64,000 bases of DNA. Origin: Sphingobium yanoikuyae (GTDB taxonomy: Bacteria; Pseudomonadota; Alphaproteobacteria; Sphingomonadales; Sphingomonadaceae). Below are positions 55,410 through 64,000 of this stretch, one piece after another. The stretch covers positions 2,629,001 to 2,693,000 of the forward strand of contig NZ_CP139979.1 of assembly GCF_034424525.1 (NCBI RefSeq), read 5' to 3'. The notes under the pieces were generated by a model. It saw nothing but the letters and a program-made list of their open reading frames with translations. It did no database searches and was not told where the DNA came from. The position numbers and the translations under genes are program-made. Within the stretch, counting starts at the first letter, position 1. Each line of letters starts with the position of its first letter.

Positions 55410-56090
55410 ATGGCAGGCGTCATCGGCACATTGGCTCGCAGCCTTGGCCCGAAACTGCTGATCGGCGCCGTCCTGGGCGGCGGCGCGCTGCTGCTGACCG
55501 ACAAGATCGATCGCAACGCCGGCACCGCGACCCAGGCCAAACCGGCCGAGGCCGCCGCCGCGCCCAAGCCGCTGCCGCTGGTCGAGCGACGCAGCGATCA
55601 GGGCATGAAGGTCGATCCCCACGCCCTGGCGGTCAAGCGCGTGCTCAAGATCGAGGGGCCTTTCGAGCATGGCGACTATGCCTGGGACGAGGAAGGCGCA
55701 CCGGCCAAGGGGCCGGTCATCATCACCGTCGACCTGAAAGCCCAGACCCTCTCCGTCTTCCGCGACGGCTATGAAATCGGCGCCGCCGTCATCCTCTATG
55801 GCGCGACCGACAAGCAGAGCCCCTTGGGCGCCTTCCCGATCATGCAGAAGGACGCCGACCATTATTCCAGCACCTACAATAACGCGCCCATGCCCTATAT
55901 GCAGCGGCTGACCAGCGACGGCGTCGCCATCCATGGCAGCGACGTCAAATGGGGCTATGCCACCCATGGCTGCATCGGCGTGCCCAAGGAATTTGCGCAG
56001 AAGCTGTTCGGCGTCACCAAGGTCGGCGACATGGTCATCATCACCAATGGCAAGATGCTGGACACCAGCAAGGCTGTCGTCAGCGGCTGA
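55410..56090 (+). CDS. L,D-transpeptidase (YkuD) family protein
   Basis: A 226-residue envelope protein. An N-terminal hydrophobic helix (LLIGAVLGGGALLLT) anchors it. The YkuD domain (about 100-215) ends with the catalytic HG…HGCIGVP, His175 and Cys188. It would make or modify peptidoglycan cross-links, or attach proteins. No LysM or peptidoglycan-binding domain is present, so targeting is uncertain. Confidence 0.93.
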   Translation: MAGVIGTLARSLGPKLLIGAVLGGGALLLTDKIDRNAGTATQAKPAEAAAAPKPLPLVERRSDQGMKVDPHALAVKRVLKIEGPFEHGDYAWDEEGAPAKGPVIITVDLKAQTLSVFRDGYEIGAAVILYGATDKQSPLGAFPIMQKDADHYSSTYNNAPMPYMQRLTSDGVAIHGSDVKWGYATHGCIGVPKEFAQKLFGVTKVGDMVIITNGKMLDTSKAVVSG

Positions 56091-56095
56091 CCGCC

Positions 56096-56983
56096 CTATT
56101 GCGGCGCATCCTCGATCGCAGGCGCATGACGCACCGTCAGCGCGCTGCCGCCTGATGCCGCGATGATGCAGAATATCGCCACGCCCTGCAGCGCCGTCAG
56201 CCGCTCGCCCAGCACGACGAAGCCGGCCAGCGCGCCGATCGCCGGCGCCGCGCTCAGCAACAGGCCGAACACCGGCGCGGGCAGGCGCCGCATCGCCTCC
56301 ATCTCCAGCGAATAGGGCAAGGCGCTCGACAGCAGGGCGATCGCCAGCCCGACCATCAGCACCCAGGGCGAAAAGAGCGACGCGCCGGCATGGGTCAGCC
56401 CGACCGGCAGCACCAGGATCGCCGCCGCCAGCATGCCCCAGGCAACCGCATCGCCGCGCAGCGCACCCGACACCCGCTTGCCGGTCAGGATATACAGCGC
56501 CCAGCAGGCCGCCGCCCCGACAGCGAAAATGACACCCAAAGGATCAAGCACGGCGTCGCTGCGCAGCGGCAAGAGCAGCAGCAGGCCGATCACCGCCGCT
56601 CCCAGCCACAGGAAATCGCGCGGCCGGCGCGACCCGAACAGCACGATCGCCAGCGGCCCCGTCACCTCGATGGCCATGGCGATGCCGAGCGGGATGCGGG
56701 CGAATGCCTGATAGATGAGCAAGTTCATCAGCGCGAGGGTCGCGCCATAGATCAGCAGCGGCCAGCGCACATCGGCCGGGATCGGTCGGCGCCATGGCCG
56801 CCGGAACAGCATCAGCAGGATCGCCGCCAGGAAGATGCGCAGCGCCGCGATGCCAAAGGCACCGACGATCGGGAACAATGTCTTGGCAAAGGCCGCGCCC
56901 ATGTTCATCGACAGCAGCGACGCCAGCACGGCTCCCGCCCCCGCCAGCACGGCGCCCTGCCCGTTCATCTCGTTCCTGCCCAT
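56096..56983 (-). CDS. EamA-family exporter (RhtA-like)
   Basis: A 295-residue membrane protein with ten predicted helices in two EamA repeats. Segments such as GAFGIAALRIFLAAILLMLFRRPW, LGIAMAIEVTGPLAIVLFGSRRPRDF and LPYSLEMEAMRRLPAPVFGLLLSAAPAIGALAGFVVLGERLTALQ closely resemble the threonine/homoserine exporter RhtA. The substrate is not proven. Start ATG 56983 or 56968. It is convergent with the L,D-transpeptidase gene (5 bp gap). Confidence 0.9.
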   Translation of the reverse strand: MGRNEMNGQGAVLAGAGAVLASLLSMNMGAAFAKTLFPIVGAFGIAALRIFLAAILLMLFRRPWRRPIPADVRWPLLIYGATLALMNLLIYQAFARIPLGIAMAIEVTGPLAIVLFGSRRPRDFLWLGAAVIGLLLLLPLRSDAVLDPLGVIFAVGAAACWALYILTGKRVSGALRGDAVAWGMLAAAILVLPVGLTHAGASLFSPWVLMVGLAIALLSSALPYSLEMEAMRRLPAPVFGLLLSAAPAIGALAGFVVLGERLTALQGVAIFCIIAASGGSALTVRHAPAIEDAPQ

Positions 56984-57152
56984 GCCTGTCGAATACCATA
57001 TACGATAAAATGAAAAAGCGTCATTCGATGCCGCGTTGCACCAGATGCGTTGCCAGTTGCAAGAATCTCATACGTATGCAGCCTTGACCAACGCTGTCAC
57101 TCGGCCCATCTGGCGGACTTCCGTCATTTTGCATTGCAGCATGGAGCTTGTC

Positions 57153-58349
57153 ATGGGCAGCCAGTCCCACAAGGCGCACCCCGCGCTCGTCCTTTTCGCG
57201 CTGTCCGTGGGCGCCTTTGCGATCGGCACGACCGAATTCGCCTCCATGAGCCTGCTGCCCTTCTTCGCGCGCGACCTGCACATCGACCTGCCGACCGCAG
57301 GCCATGCGATCAGCGCCTATGCGCTGGGCGTGGTGGTCGGCGCGCCGCTGATCGCCGCCTTTGCCGCGCGTCTGCCGCGCCGCACGCTGCTGATCGCGCT
57401 GATGGCGATGTTCGCGGTCGGCAACGGCCTGTCGGCGCTGTCGCCCAGCTATCACTGGATGCTGCTGTTCCGCTTCCTTTCGGGCCTGCCCCATGGCGCC
57501 TATTTCGGTGTCGCCGCCCTGGTCGCGGCCAGCCTGGTGCCGATCGAGAAGCGCACGCTAGCCATTGCCAAGGTGATGTCGGGCCTGACCATCGCCACGG
57601 TATTGGGCGTGCCCGTTGCCAACTGGATGGGCCAGATACTGGGCTGGCGCTCGGGCTTCTTCGTGGTCTGCGCGCTCGCCGTGCTGACCATGAGCCTCGT
57701 TGCCCTCTACGCCCCGCGCGATGCCGGCGACCCGAAGGCCAGCCCGATGCGCGAACTGAGCGCACTCGGCAAGTCGCAGGTCTGGCTGACCCTGCTGACC
57801 GGCGCGATCGGCTTTGGCGGCCTGTTCGCGGTCTACACCTATGTCGCCTCGACCATGATCGAGGTGACCCATGTGTCCGAAACCCTGGTGCCACTGATCC
57901 TGATCGTCTTTGGCCTGGGCATGACGGTCGGCAATCTCGCCGTCGCCTGGCTCGCCGACCGCGCGCTCAACCGCACCGTCATCGGCATCCTCGTGTGGAG
58001 CGCCGTGGCGCTGGCCCTCTTCCCCTTCATGGCCGGGAATATCTGGAGCCTCAGCCTCATCGTCTTCCTGATCGGCATTGGCGGCGGCATGGGCACGCCG
58101 TTGCAGGCGCGACTGATGGACGTTGCGGGCGACGCCCAGACGCTGGCCGCCGCACTGCACCATAGCGCCTTCAACATCGCCAATGCGCTCGGCCCCTGGC
58201 TCGGCGGCCTGTCGATCGCGGCAGGCTATGGCCTGGTGTCGACCGGCTGGATCGGCTGCGCCTTGTCGCTGGGCGGCCTGGCCATCTATCTGGTCGCCAT
58301 CGCCACCGCACGGCGCAGCGCCCAGCCCGCGCTGGTGCCCTGCGAATAA
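57153..58349 (+). CDS. MFS transporter, AraJ/DHA1-type
   Basis: A 398-residue transporter with 12 predicted helices. ALSVGAFAIGTTEFASMSLLPFFARDL and LPTAGHAISAYALGVVVGAPLIAAFAARLPRR are typical of AraJ/PbuX-like DHA1 proteins. Substrate unknown. I chose ATG 57153 (GGAG seven bases upstream); in-frame upstream codons are not membrane-like. It is divergent from the EamA gene, with 169 bp between, where several T-rich tracts may hold promoters. Confidence 0.9.
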   Translation: MGSQSHKAHPALVLFALSVGAFAIGTTEFASMSLLPFFARDLHIDLPTAGHAISAYALGVVVGAPLIAAFAARLPRRTLLIALMAMFAVGNGLSALSPSYHWMLLFRFLSGLPHGAYFGVAALVAASLVPIEKRTLAIAKVMSGLTIATVLGVPVANWMGQILGWRSGFFVVCALAVLTMSLVALYAPRDAGDPKASPMRELSALGKSQVWLTLLTGAIGFGGLFAVYTYVASTMIEVTHVSETLVPLILIVFGLGMTVGNLAVAWLADRALNRTVIGILVWSAVALALFPFMAGNIWSLSLIVFLIGIGGGMGTPLQARLMDVAGDAQTLAAALHHSAFNIANALGPWLGGLSIAAGYGLVSTGWIGCALSLGGLAIYLVAIATARRSAQPALVPCE

Positions 58350-58389
58350 GCCGCTTCCTTCCATCCGTTCCGCTGGTTAAGGCGGGTGG

Positions 58390-59526
58390 ATGACGGATCG
58401 GGCACGCGAACAGACTTTGCAGGACGCGGCGATCGCCGCATTGCGCCGCGGCGACGCGGCCGTGGCGCGCGCCACCCTCTCCGAAATGGCCGATCCTCCG
58501 GCCATGCTGCTGGCCCAGGCCTGCAATCGACTGGGCGATCTGGACGGCGAGCAGGCGGCACTCAACCGCATCCTGCAACAGGATATGCGCAACCTGCCCG
58601 CCATGCTGGCAATGGGCCAGAACCTGATCCGGCGCGGCGACGAGCGCGGTGCATCGATCTGGTTCCGCGGTGCCCTGGCGCAGGCGGCCGCCACCGGCGC
58701 GCCCCCCGCGCTGCAACCGCTGCTGCAACAGGCGCAGGCCAGCATCGCCCAGTCCGGCCGCAAGTTCGAGGATCATCTGAGCGCCGCCATCGCCGATCTG
58801 CCCGCCCTGCCCCGGATTACGCACGCGACCGACCTGCTGCTGGGGAAAAGCGAACTCTATCTGCAACAACCCAGCATGTTCTATTTCCCCGGCCTGCCGC
58901 AGCGCGCCTTTTACGAGCGCGACGAATTTGCCTGGGTGCCGGCGGTCGAGGCGGCAACCGACGCCATCATCGCCGAACTGAACGACGTCCGTGCCGGCGC
59001 GCCCGATTTCGCGCCCTATGTCCAGACGCCCACCGATCGCCCGGCGCCCAACAACCCGCTGCGCGACGATCCCTCCTGGGGCGCCTATTATTTCTGGCAA
59101 CAGGGCGAGATCGTGGCGGACCATGCCGCCCGCTGCCCCGCCGTCATGGCCGCGCTCGACCATGCCGATCGCCCGATGATTACCGGCCGTTCGCCCATGG
59201 CGCTCTGGTCGCTGCTAAAGCCCGGCACCCATATCCAGCCGCATCATGGCCTGCTCAACACCCGCCTGATCTGTCATCTGCCGCTGATCGTGGCCGACAA
59301 TTGCGCGCTGCGGGTCGGTGCGCAGACCCGCGCCTGGGTGCCGGGCGAAATGCTGATCTTCGACGACAGCATCGAACATGAGGCCTGGAACCGGGGCAAT
59401 GACACCCGCGTCATCCTGCTGTTCGAAGTCTGGCGCCCGGAAATCCACGCGGAGGAACGGATCGCGCTCACACGCCTGTTCGAGGCGATCGACCGCTTCG
59501 GCCCGAAACAGGTCGACGCCGGTTAA
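58390..59526 (+). CDS. Aspartyl/asparaginyl beta-hydroxylase-domain protein with N-terminal TPR-like region
   Basis: A 378-residue protein. Residues about 10-130 are TPR-like helices (QDAAIAALRRGDAAVARATL, NRLGDLDGEQAALNRIL). The Asp/Asn hydroxylase domain (about 160-345) shows KPGTHIQPHHGLLNTRLICHLPL and FDDSIEHEAWNRG, where the two His bind Fe(II) and NTRL binds 2-oxoglutarate. It would hydroxylate a protein or a fatty acid, as with related lipid hydroxylases; the substrate is unknown. Confidence 0.9.
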   Translation: MTDRAREQTLQDAAIAALRRGDAAVARATLSEMADPPAMLLAQACNRLGDLDGEQAALNRILQQDMRNLPAMLAMGQNLIRRGDERGASIWFRGALAQAAATGAPPALQPLLQQAQASIAQSGRKFEDHLSAAIADLPALPRITHATDLLLGKSELYLQQPSMFYFPGLPQRAFYERDEFAWVPAVEAATDAIIAELNDVRAGAPDFAPYVQTPTDRPAPNNPLRDDPSWGAYYFWQQGEIVADHAARCPAVMAALDHADRPMITGRSPMALWSLLKPGTHIQPHHGLLNTRLICHLPLIVADNCALRVGAQTRAWVPGEMLIFDDSIEHEAWNRGNDTRVILLFEVWRPEIHAEERIALTRLFEAIDRFGPKQVDAG

Positions 59527-59619
59527 CGCCCCTTTTCAGAATGCCCGTCTGCGACTATGGGCGCGGACAAAGACGACAAGAGAGGATGGCACGGGGCGCT
59601 CACGCTTTTCGGACATGCC

Positions 59620-60279
59620 ATGACCTCGATCGACCCGACGCCCCCGGCGCCGTCTCCTGCCCTGCCCGTTCCGCCCGCCCATGTCGCGCGGCCGCATAGT
59701 CCTGCCGAGGATTTCTATGCGATCGCCATCGGCTGCGCCTTCATCGCCATGGGGCTGATGCTGCTGAAACAGGCAAAGCTGGTGACCGGCGGCATGGCCG
59801 GAATCGCGCTGCTGCTGTCCTATCTGATCCATCTGTCGCCCGCGACGCTGTTCCTGCTGATCAACATCCCCTTCTTCCTGTTCGCCGGCCGGGCGATGGG
59901 CATGGCCTTCGGCCTCAAGACCCTGTTCGCCAATATCGCGATCATGGGCGTCGGCCTTGCCATGCCCTATGCGATGGAAATCGCCCGGATCAGCCCCTTC
60001 TTCGCCGCGCTTTTCGGCGGCTCGATCATCGGCTTCGGCATCCTGGCCATCGCCCGCCATGGCGCGGGCGTGGGCGGCGTCGGCGTGGTCGCGCTGATCC
60101 TGCAGAAATCGCGCGGCTGGAATGCCGGTCGCACCCAGATGGCCTGCGATGTGCTGATCCTGCTCGCCTCGCTGCCGATCCTCAATGCCGAGCGTTTTGG
60201 CCTGTCCGTCCTGTCGGCCGCCGCGATCAACGCCGTGCTGTTCGTCAACCACCGCCCCGGCCGCTATATCGGCCATTGA
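59620..60279 (+). CDS. YitT-family membrane protein
   Basis: A membrane protein of about 219 residues with five or six helices. After a Pro-rich N-terminus it reads EDFYAIAIGCAFIAMGLMLLKQAKLVTGGMAGIALLLSYL, LLINIPFFLFAGRAMG, and FFAALFGGSIIGFGILAIARHGAGVGGVGVVALILQ. The TGGMAGIA segment is typical of YitT/DUF161. Function unknown. The ATG at 59620 is preferred; a longer frame from 59557 lacks a clear ribosome site. Confidence 0.85.
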   Translation: MTSIDPTPPAPSPALPVPPAHVARPHSPAEDFYAIAIGCAFIAMGLMLLKQAKLVTGGMAGIALLLSYLIHLSPATLFLLINIPFFLFAGRAMGMAFGLKTLFANIAIMGVGLAMPYAMEIARISPFFAALFGGSIIGFGILAIARHGAGVGGVGVVALILQKSRGWNAGRTQMACDVLILLASLPILNAERFGLSVLSAAAINAVLFVNHRPGRYIGH

Positions 60280-60351
60280 TGCGCGCCGGCCTCCCCGGCT
60301 AGACGGACCCCGGCGCCCACGCCGGTGCGCCCATCATAAAAGGGGTCCAGA

Positions 60352-61656
60352 ATGAAGCGGTTCGCGCTCTGTATAATATTGGCCAGCACGGCCCTGTCGG
60401 TTCCGGTCCGTGCCGCCACGCCCACCAGCGCGACCGCACCGGCCGATGCCCGCGCCATTGCCGCGATCCGCGCGCGCCCGGCGGTCAAGGCCGCCTTCGC
60501 CGCGCTGGAGGCCGAACATGAGCAGTGGGTCGACAATATCGTCACCCTGACGCAGATTCCGGCGCCGCCTTTCAAGGAAGAGGCACGGGCCAAGGCCTAT
60601 GCCGACATGTTCCGCGCCGCCGGCCTTACCGATGTGGAGATTGACGAGGGCGGCAATGTGCTGGGCCTGCGCCGTGGCAGCGGCAAGCCGGGCGGCAAGC
60701 TGATCGTCGTGTCCGCCCATCTCGACACCGTCTTTCCCGAAGGCACGCCGGTCACGGTCCGGCGTGAAGGCAACAAGCTCCACGCGCCCGGCGTCGGGGA
60801 CGATGTCGCCGGCCTCGCCACCCAGTTGAGCCTGATCAAGGCGATCGTCGGCGCCAACATCAGCGCGCCGATGGACATATTGTTCGTCGGCGATGTCGGC
60901 GAGGAAGGCCTGGGCGACCTGCGCGGCATGAAGCAGCTGTTCCACAAGGGCAAATACAAGGACCGCATCGCCAGCTTCTTCTCGATCGACGATGGCTCGG
61001 TCGATGGCCTGATCAATGGCGGCGTCGGGTCGAAGCGCTATCGCCTGACCTTCACCGGCCCCGGCGGCCACAGCTTCGGCGCCTTCGGCCTGGTCAATCC
61101 GATGGCGGCGATGAGCCAGGCGATCGTCGACCTCTACAAGATCCCGGTGCCCCAGTCGCCCAAGACGACCTACAGCGCCAGCGTCGTGGGCGGCGGCTCG
61201 TCGGTCAACGCCATCCCGCAGGAAGTCTGGCTGCAGGTCGACATGCGATCGGAAAGCGCGGCTGAACTGGCCAAGCTGGAACAGGCGTTCCTGGCCACGG
61301 TGGACAAGGCGGTCGAGACCGAAAACGGCGCCCGCTCGATCAAGGAAGGGCCGATCCGCGTCGACAAGAAGGTCGTGGGCGATCGTCCGGCCGGCAGCAC
61401 CGCCGCCGACACGGCGCTGGTCCGCCATACCGCCGCCGCCTATGCCGCCGAAGGCGTCACCGCGCGCATGAGCTTCAGTTCGACCGACGCCAATGTGCCG
61501 ATGAGCCTGGGCATCCCGGCCATCACCATCCCGCGCGCGGCGACCGGCGGCCGGGGTCACTCGCCCGACGAATGGATCGACGTGTCGGCGCCGGAATCGC
61601 TCAAGGTCAAGCGGATGGACCTGGTCGCCCTGCTCGCCGCAGCCGGCTATCGCTGA
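60352..61656 (+). CDS. Exported M20-family metallopeptidase
   Basis: A 434-residue peptidase with signal peptide (MKRFALCIILASTALSVPVRA). Metal-binding and catalytic parts: SAHLDTVFP (His, Asp), GVGDDVAGLA (bridging Asp), GEEGLGD (Glu catalytic and binding). The lid domain GPGGHSFGAFG separates them. It probably acts as an aminoacyl or dipeptide hydrolase in the periplasm. The C-terminal His in RGHSPDEWIDV completes the site. Confidence 0.93.
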   Translation: MKRFALCIILASTALSVPVRAATPTSATAPADARAIAAIRARPAVKAAFAALEAEHEQWVDNIVTLTQIPAPPFKEEARAKAYADMFRAAGLTDVEIDEGGNVLGLRRGSGKPGGKLIVVSAHLDTVFPEGTPVTVRREGNKLHAPGVGDDVAGLATQLSLIKAIVGANISAPMDILFVGDVGEEGLGDLRGMKQLFHKGKYKDRIASFFSIDDGSVDGLINGGVGSKRYRLTFTGPGGHSFGAFGLVNPMAAMSQAIVDLYKIPVPQSPKTTYSASVVGGGSSVNAIPQEVWLQVDMRSESAAELAKLEQAFLATVDKAVETENGARSIKEGPIRVDKKVVGDRPAGSTAADTALVRHTAAAYAAEGVTARMSFSSTDANVPMSLGIPAITIPRAATGGRGHSPDEWIDVSAPESLKVKRMDLVALLAAAGYR

Positions 61657-61692
61657 TCAGCATGGCGGGGCTGGCAGACATGCCAGCCCCGT

Positions 61693-62226
61693 TCAGTCCG
61701 CCTCGCACAGCGGTTCGTCCTCGCGATCGCGCGCGCGCAATGCCGCGCCCGCATCATTGGCGATGCGCGGGAAGGTCACCCCTTCCAGATTGCCGCGCCC
61801 GTCGCACAGCCGGTCACAGGCCATGTCGACCACGCCGGGCAGCGCCACCTGGTCGCCATCATATTGGGCGACGATGATGCACTTCCTGCCCCCGGAAAAG
61901 CTCAGGATCAGCTTGTCGCCGGCCCGCCGCGCCGTGCCTGCGCCATGGCAGCTCTGCTCGGTGCCGAAGATCGCCTCCAGCCCGAAACGATAGTCGCCCG
62001 ACTTGGCGGGTAGGACGCAGAGCGAATCCCGCCCTGCCTCATGCCTCCGCTGATACAGCCCGACCGGCGCGACCTTCGACGCATCGGCAATGGCGCCGGT
62101 CGCGATCGCCGCGCGCTCCAGCCCCGAAGCCGCAGCCCCGGCGCGATCGGGCGCGGCGGCGCCCGGCGTCGCGGCCTGCTGGCACCCGGCCAGAAGACAT
62201 GCCAGGAAAAGGCTAGTGCGCCGCAT
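61693..62226 (-). CDS. Lipoprotein of unknown function
   Basis: A 177-residue lipoprotein. The signal peptide [13 protein letters not shown] carries a lipobox (LAGC). The mature part has six Cys and reads [51 protein letters not shown], suggesting disulfide-bonded beta structure. It starts inside the last codons of hisI (ATG 62226; 62241 alternative) and is probably co-transcribed with it. No family is recognised. Confidence 0.78.
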   Translation of the reverse strand: MRRTSLFLACLLAGCQQAATPGAAAPDRAGAAASGLERAAIATGAIADASKVAPVGLYQRRHEAGRDSLCVLPAKSGDYRFGLEAIFGTEQSCHGAGTARRAGDKLILSFSGGRKCIIVAQYDGDQVALPGVVDMACDRLCDGRGNLEGVTFPRIANDAGAALRARDREDEPLCEAD

Positions 62227-62599
62227 CGACACCCGGTTCATCGACCGCGCTCAGCCCATCGGGTCCGATCCGGCGGAAGAAGCAGGACCGCGCACCGGTG
62301 TGACAGGTCGGCCCCGCCGGCTCGGCCAGCACCCAGACGGCATCCTGGTCACAGTCGATCCGGATGTCGCGCACGCCTAGCATATGGCCGGAGCTTTCGC
62401 CCTTCTTCCACAGTGATTGGCGGCTGCGCGACCAGAAATGGGCCAGGCCGGTCTCGACCGTCAGCGCCAGCGCCTGCGCATTCATATGCGCCACCATCAG
62501 CACTTCCCCCGAGGTGACATGGGTCACCACCGCAGTGATAAGGCCATGATCGTCATATTTGGGGTTGAGAGTCAGCCCCCGGTCGCGTGCGTCATCCAT
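62213..62599 (-). CDS. hisI: Phosphoribosyl-AMP cyclohydrolase
   Basis: Opens the purine ring of phosphoribosyl-AMP in histidine synthesis. A 128-residue zinc enzyme: [55 protein letters not shown] with Asp residues binding Mg, and a [11 protein letters not shown] zinc site. I chose ATG 62599; the frame upstream is not family-like. No hisE is fused or adjacent. Confidence 0.95.
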   Translation of the reverse strand: MDDARDRGLTLNPKYDDHGLITAVVTHVTSGEVLMVAHMNAQALALTVETGLAHFWSRSRQSLWKKGESSGHMLGVRDIRIDCDQDAVWVLAEPAGPTCHTGARSCFFRRIGPDGLSAVDEPGVDAAH

Positions 62600-62839
62600 C
62601 CGCGCGCTATAATCGCCAATGCGGCCCGTGCGAAGTCCCTTCGGCGCTTTGCACTGGGGCACGGCCTGACAGCGCCATCGGGTCGGACTGTCGCATTTTG
62701 GCAAATCTGTTGCACGGATGCTACAGAATGGCGACAGTCCTGCTTGCTCCCAGGCCCGCGCGCGCATAGCGTCGCGCGCGATCCGCAACAGCGGACACCA
62801 GCAGGGAAACGGATGCCAGGCCAATCAAGGGGGCCAAAT
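62600..62839. promoter_or_regulatory. Divergent region between hisI and a TonB receptor, with a 9-bp inverted repeat
   Basis: No gene in about 240 bp. GACTGTCGC (62686-62694) and GCGACAGTC (62731-62739) form an exact inverted repeat 36 bases apart, which may be paired binding sites for a regulator of the TonB receptor. A GC-alternating stretch (GCGCGCGC) occurs at 62755-62780. Function not established. Confidence 0.5.
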
Positions 62840-64000
62840 ATGACATCTTCGCATATCTTCACCAGCATTTCGCGCGGCGCGCTCGCCGTCGCTCTCACCG
62901 CTCTGGCGCAGATCGGCGCCGCCCATGCCCAGACCGAAGCGCCCGCCGCATCGGGCGAAGGCCTGGGTGAAATCGTCGTCACCGCCTCGCGCCGGGCTGA
63001 AAATGCCAAGGACGTGCCGGTCGCCGTGACCGCCATCGGCGGCGAAAAGCTCGACGCGCTCAACAGCAGCGGCCTCGACGTCCGCTTCCTCGCCGCGCGC
63101 ACGCCCAGCCTTCAGGTCGAAAGCTCGTTCGGCCGCACCTTCCCGCGCTTCTACATCCGCGGCCTTGGCAACACCGATTTCGATCCCAACGCCGCCCAGC
63201 CGGTCTCGGTCGTGCTCGACGATGTCGCGCTCGAAAATCCGATGCTCAAGAGCTTCCCGGTGTTCGACCTTGCCAGCGTTGAAGTGCTGCGCGGCCCGCA
63301 GGGCACGCTGTTCGGCCGCAACACCCCGGCGGGCGTCGTCAAGATGACCTCGGCCGCGCCGACCGATCATTTCACCGGCTATGCCAGCGCCTCCTGGGCC
63401 ACCTACAACACCGTCAATGCCGAAGCCGCGATCGGCGGCCCGATCGCCGACGGCCTCAGCTTCCGCGTGTCGGGCCTGCTCCAGCGTCGCGACGACTGGG
63501 TCAAGAACGACAATGAAGGCGGCAACGCCGCCAGCGAGCTGGAAGGCTATCGCGACATGGCCGGCCGTGTGCAGCTGGCCTATGAAGCCGGCGACTTCAA
63601 GGCGGTGCTGAGCGGTCATTATCGTGACCTGGACGGCAGCCCGCGCGTGTTCCGCGCCAACATCTTCAAGCAGGGCAGCAACCATTTCGTCGACGGCTTC
63701 GACAAGGATCATGTGAACCTGGACGGCTATACCAGCCAGTCGATGAAGCAGGGCGGCGGCAATCTGCGCATGCAGCTCCATGTCGACGGCCTGGGCACCT
63801 TCTTCTCGACCACCGGCTATGAGAAGGCCAGCGTCGAAAGCACTGGCGACATCGATGGTGGCGGCTGCTACCCCTATACCGGCTGCACCGCCGGCCAGCT
63901 CGGCGTCGGCTCGTTCGACTCCAACACCGGCGGCGTGACCAAGCCGGAGGAATTCAGCCAGGAATTCCGCTTCGCGACGGACGACATGAACGGCATCCGC
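62840..64000 (+). CDS. TonB-dependent outer-membrane receptor (3' end outside window)
   Basis: The frame is open from ATG 62840 to the window edge, about 387 residues visible. AAGGGGG lies upstream. A signal peptide (ALAVALTALAQIGAAHA) is followed by a TonB box EIVVTASRR and a plug domain: DVPVAVTAIGGEKLDAL, RFYIRGLGNTDFD, VLDDVALENPML, VEVLRGPQGTLFGRNTPAGVV. The barrel begins thereafter. The many such sphingomonad receptors import iron chelators, saccharides or aromatics; the substrate is unknown. A small exact inverted repeat lies upstream. Confidence 0.95.
   Translation, partial: MTSSHIFTSISRGALAVALTALAQIGAAHAQTEAPAASGEGLGEIVVTASRRAENAKDVPVAVTAIGGEKLDALNSSGLDVRFLAARTPSLQVESSFGRTFPRFYIRGLGNTDFDPNAAQPVSVVLDDVALENPMLKSFPVFDLASVEVLRGPQGTLFGRNTPAGVVKMTSAAPTDHFTGYASASWATYNTVNAEAAIGGPIADGLSFRVSGLLQRRDDWVKNDNEGGNAASELEGYRDMAGRVQLAYEAGDFKAVLSGHYRDLDGSPRVFRANIFKQGSNHFVDGFDKDHVNLDGYTSQSMKQGGGNLRMQLHVDGLGTFFSTTGYEKASVESTGDIDGGGCYPYTGCTAGQLGVGSFDSNTGGVTKPEEFSQEFRFATDDMNGIR

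Noticed and set aside
62825..63781. Minus-strand frame of 318 codons at the right end
   Set aside because: Antisense of the TonB receptor, whose plus-strand frame is open to the window edge with signal peptide, TonB box and plug.

Overview
The window is high-GC chromosomal DNA from an alphaproteobacterium, most likely a sphingomonad (Sphingobium/Sphingomonas/Novosphingobium group). This is inferred from gene content and order: a TIGR02300 'FYDLN acid' protein, the trpF-trpB-trpA-accD-folC run, aroA-cmk-rpsA-ihfB, a TonB-dependent receptor, a PQQ alcohol dehydrogenase, and a GT21-like glycosyltransferase beside a lipid acyltransferase. Most genes are ordinary core genes packed closely, with many ATGA/GTGA overlaps. 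The two longest gene-edge cases run off the window: the PQQ dehydrogenase at the left end and a TonB receptor at the right end.

Layout. 1-3652: PQQ alcohol dehydrogenase with an OmpR-type response regulator and sensor kinase just upstream on the same strand. 3821-5979: a frameshifted LysR regulator divergent from a Cys-nucleophile alpha/beta hydrolase, followed by a second hydrolase cut off by an insertion sequence. 5980-7976: an intact-looking IS3-family element, a decayed tyrosine integrase fragment, a double-hairpin repeat and a CAT-anticodon tRNA. This is the only clearly mobile or decayed region. 8003-14275: deacetylase-like protein, a histidine kinase with a degenerate ATPase domain, an Lrp regulator, and two tandem paralogous secreted repeat proteins. 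14552-25272: gyrA-DUF952, glycosyltransferase and acyltransferase, the trp/accD/folC run, and a small CCC-motif protein behind a Fur-like palindrome. 25269-32025: TPR protein, AmpG-type transporter, single-domain response regulator, RluB-type pseudouridine synthase with a long RG-rich N-terminus, rsmD, and a nitric-oxide module (globin plus NsrR-like Rrf2 regulator with a visible operator). 32136-35138: UvrD helicase, a BIME-like repeat, and three tandem tRNA-Ala(GGC) genes.

35227-42469: FYDLN protein, aroA-cmk-rpsA-ihfB, tRNA-Leu(TAA) and a KefB-type antiporter. 42470-49860: an 11-bp periodic repeat array, glutaminase, a 28-bp perfect inverted repeat, a DUF2306 membrane protein, an exported deoxyribosyltransferase-like protein, alaS, an orphan barstar-like protein behind a Tat-exported M24 peptidase, and a GST. 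49926-55349: malate synthase G, a divergent LysR regulator and a malic enzyme, which together suggest C2/glyoxylate metabolism feeding malate to pyruvate. 55410-64000: L,D-transpeptidase, EamA and MFS transporters, Asp/Asn hydroxylase, YitT protein, M20 peptidase, a lipoprotein, hisI, and the start of a TonB-dependent receptor.

I see no CRISPR array, no rRNA and no complete prophage. The least explained items are the 11-bp phased array at 42556-42665, the degenerate kinase at 9117-10850, the exported deoxyribosyltransferase-like protein, the M24-barstar pair, and the Fur-like site in front of the CCC protein.
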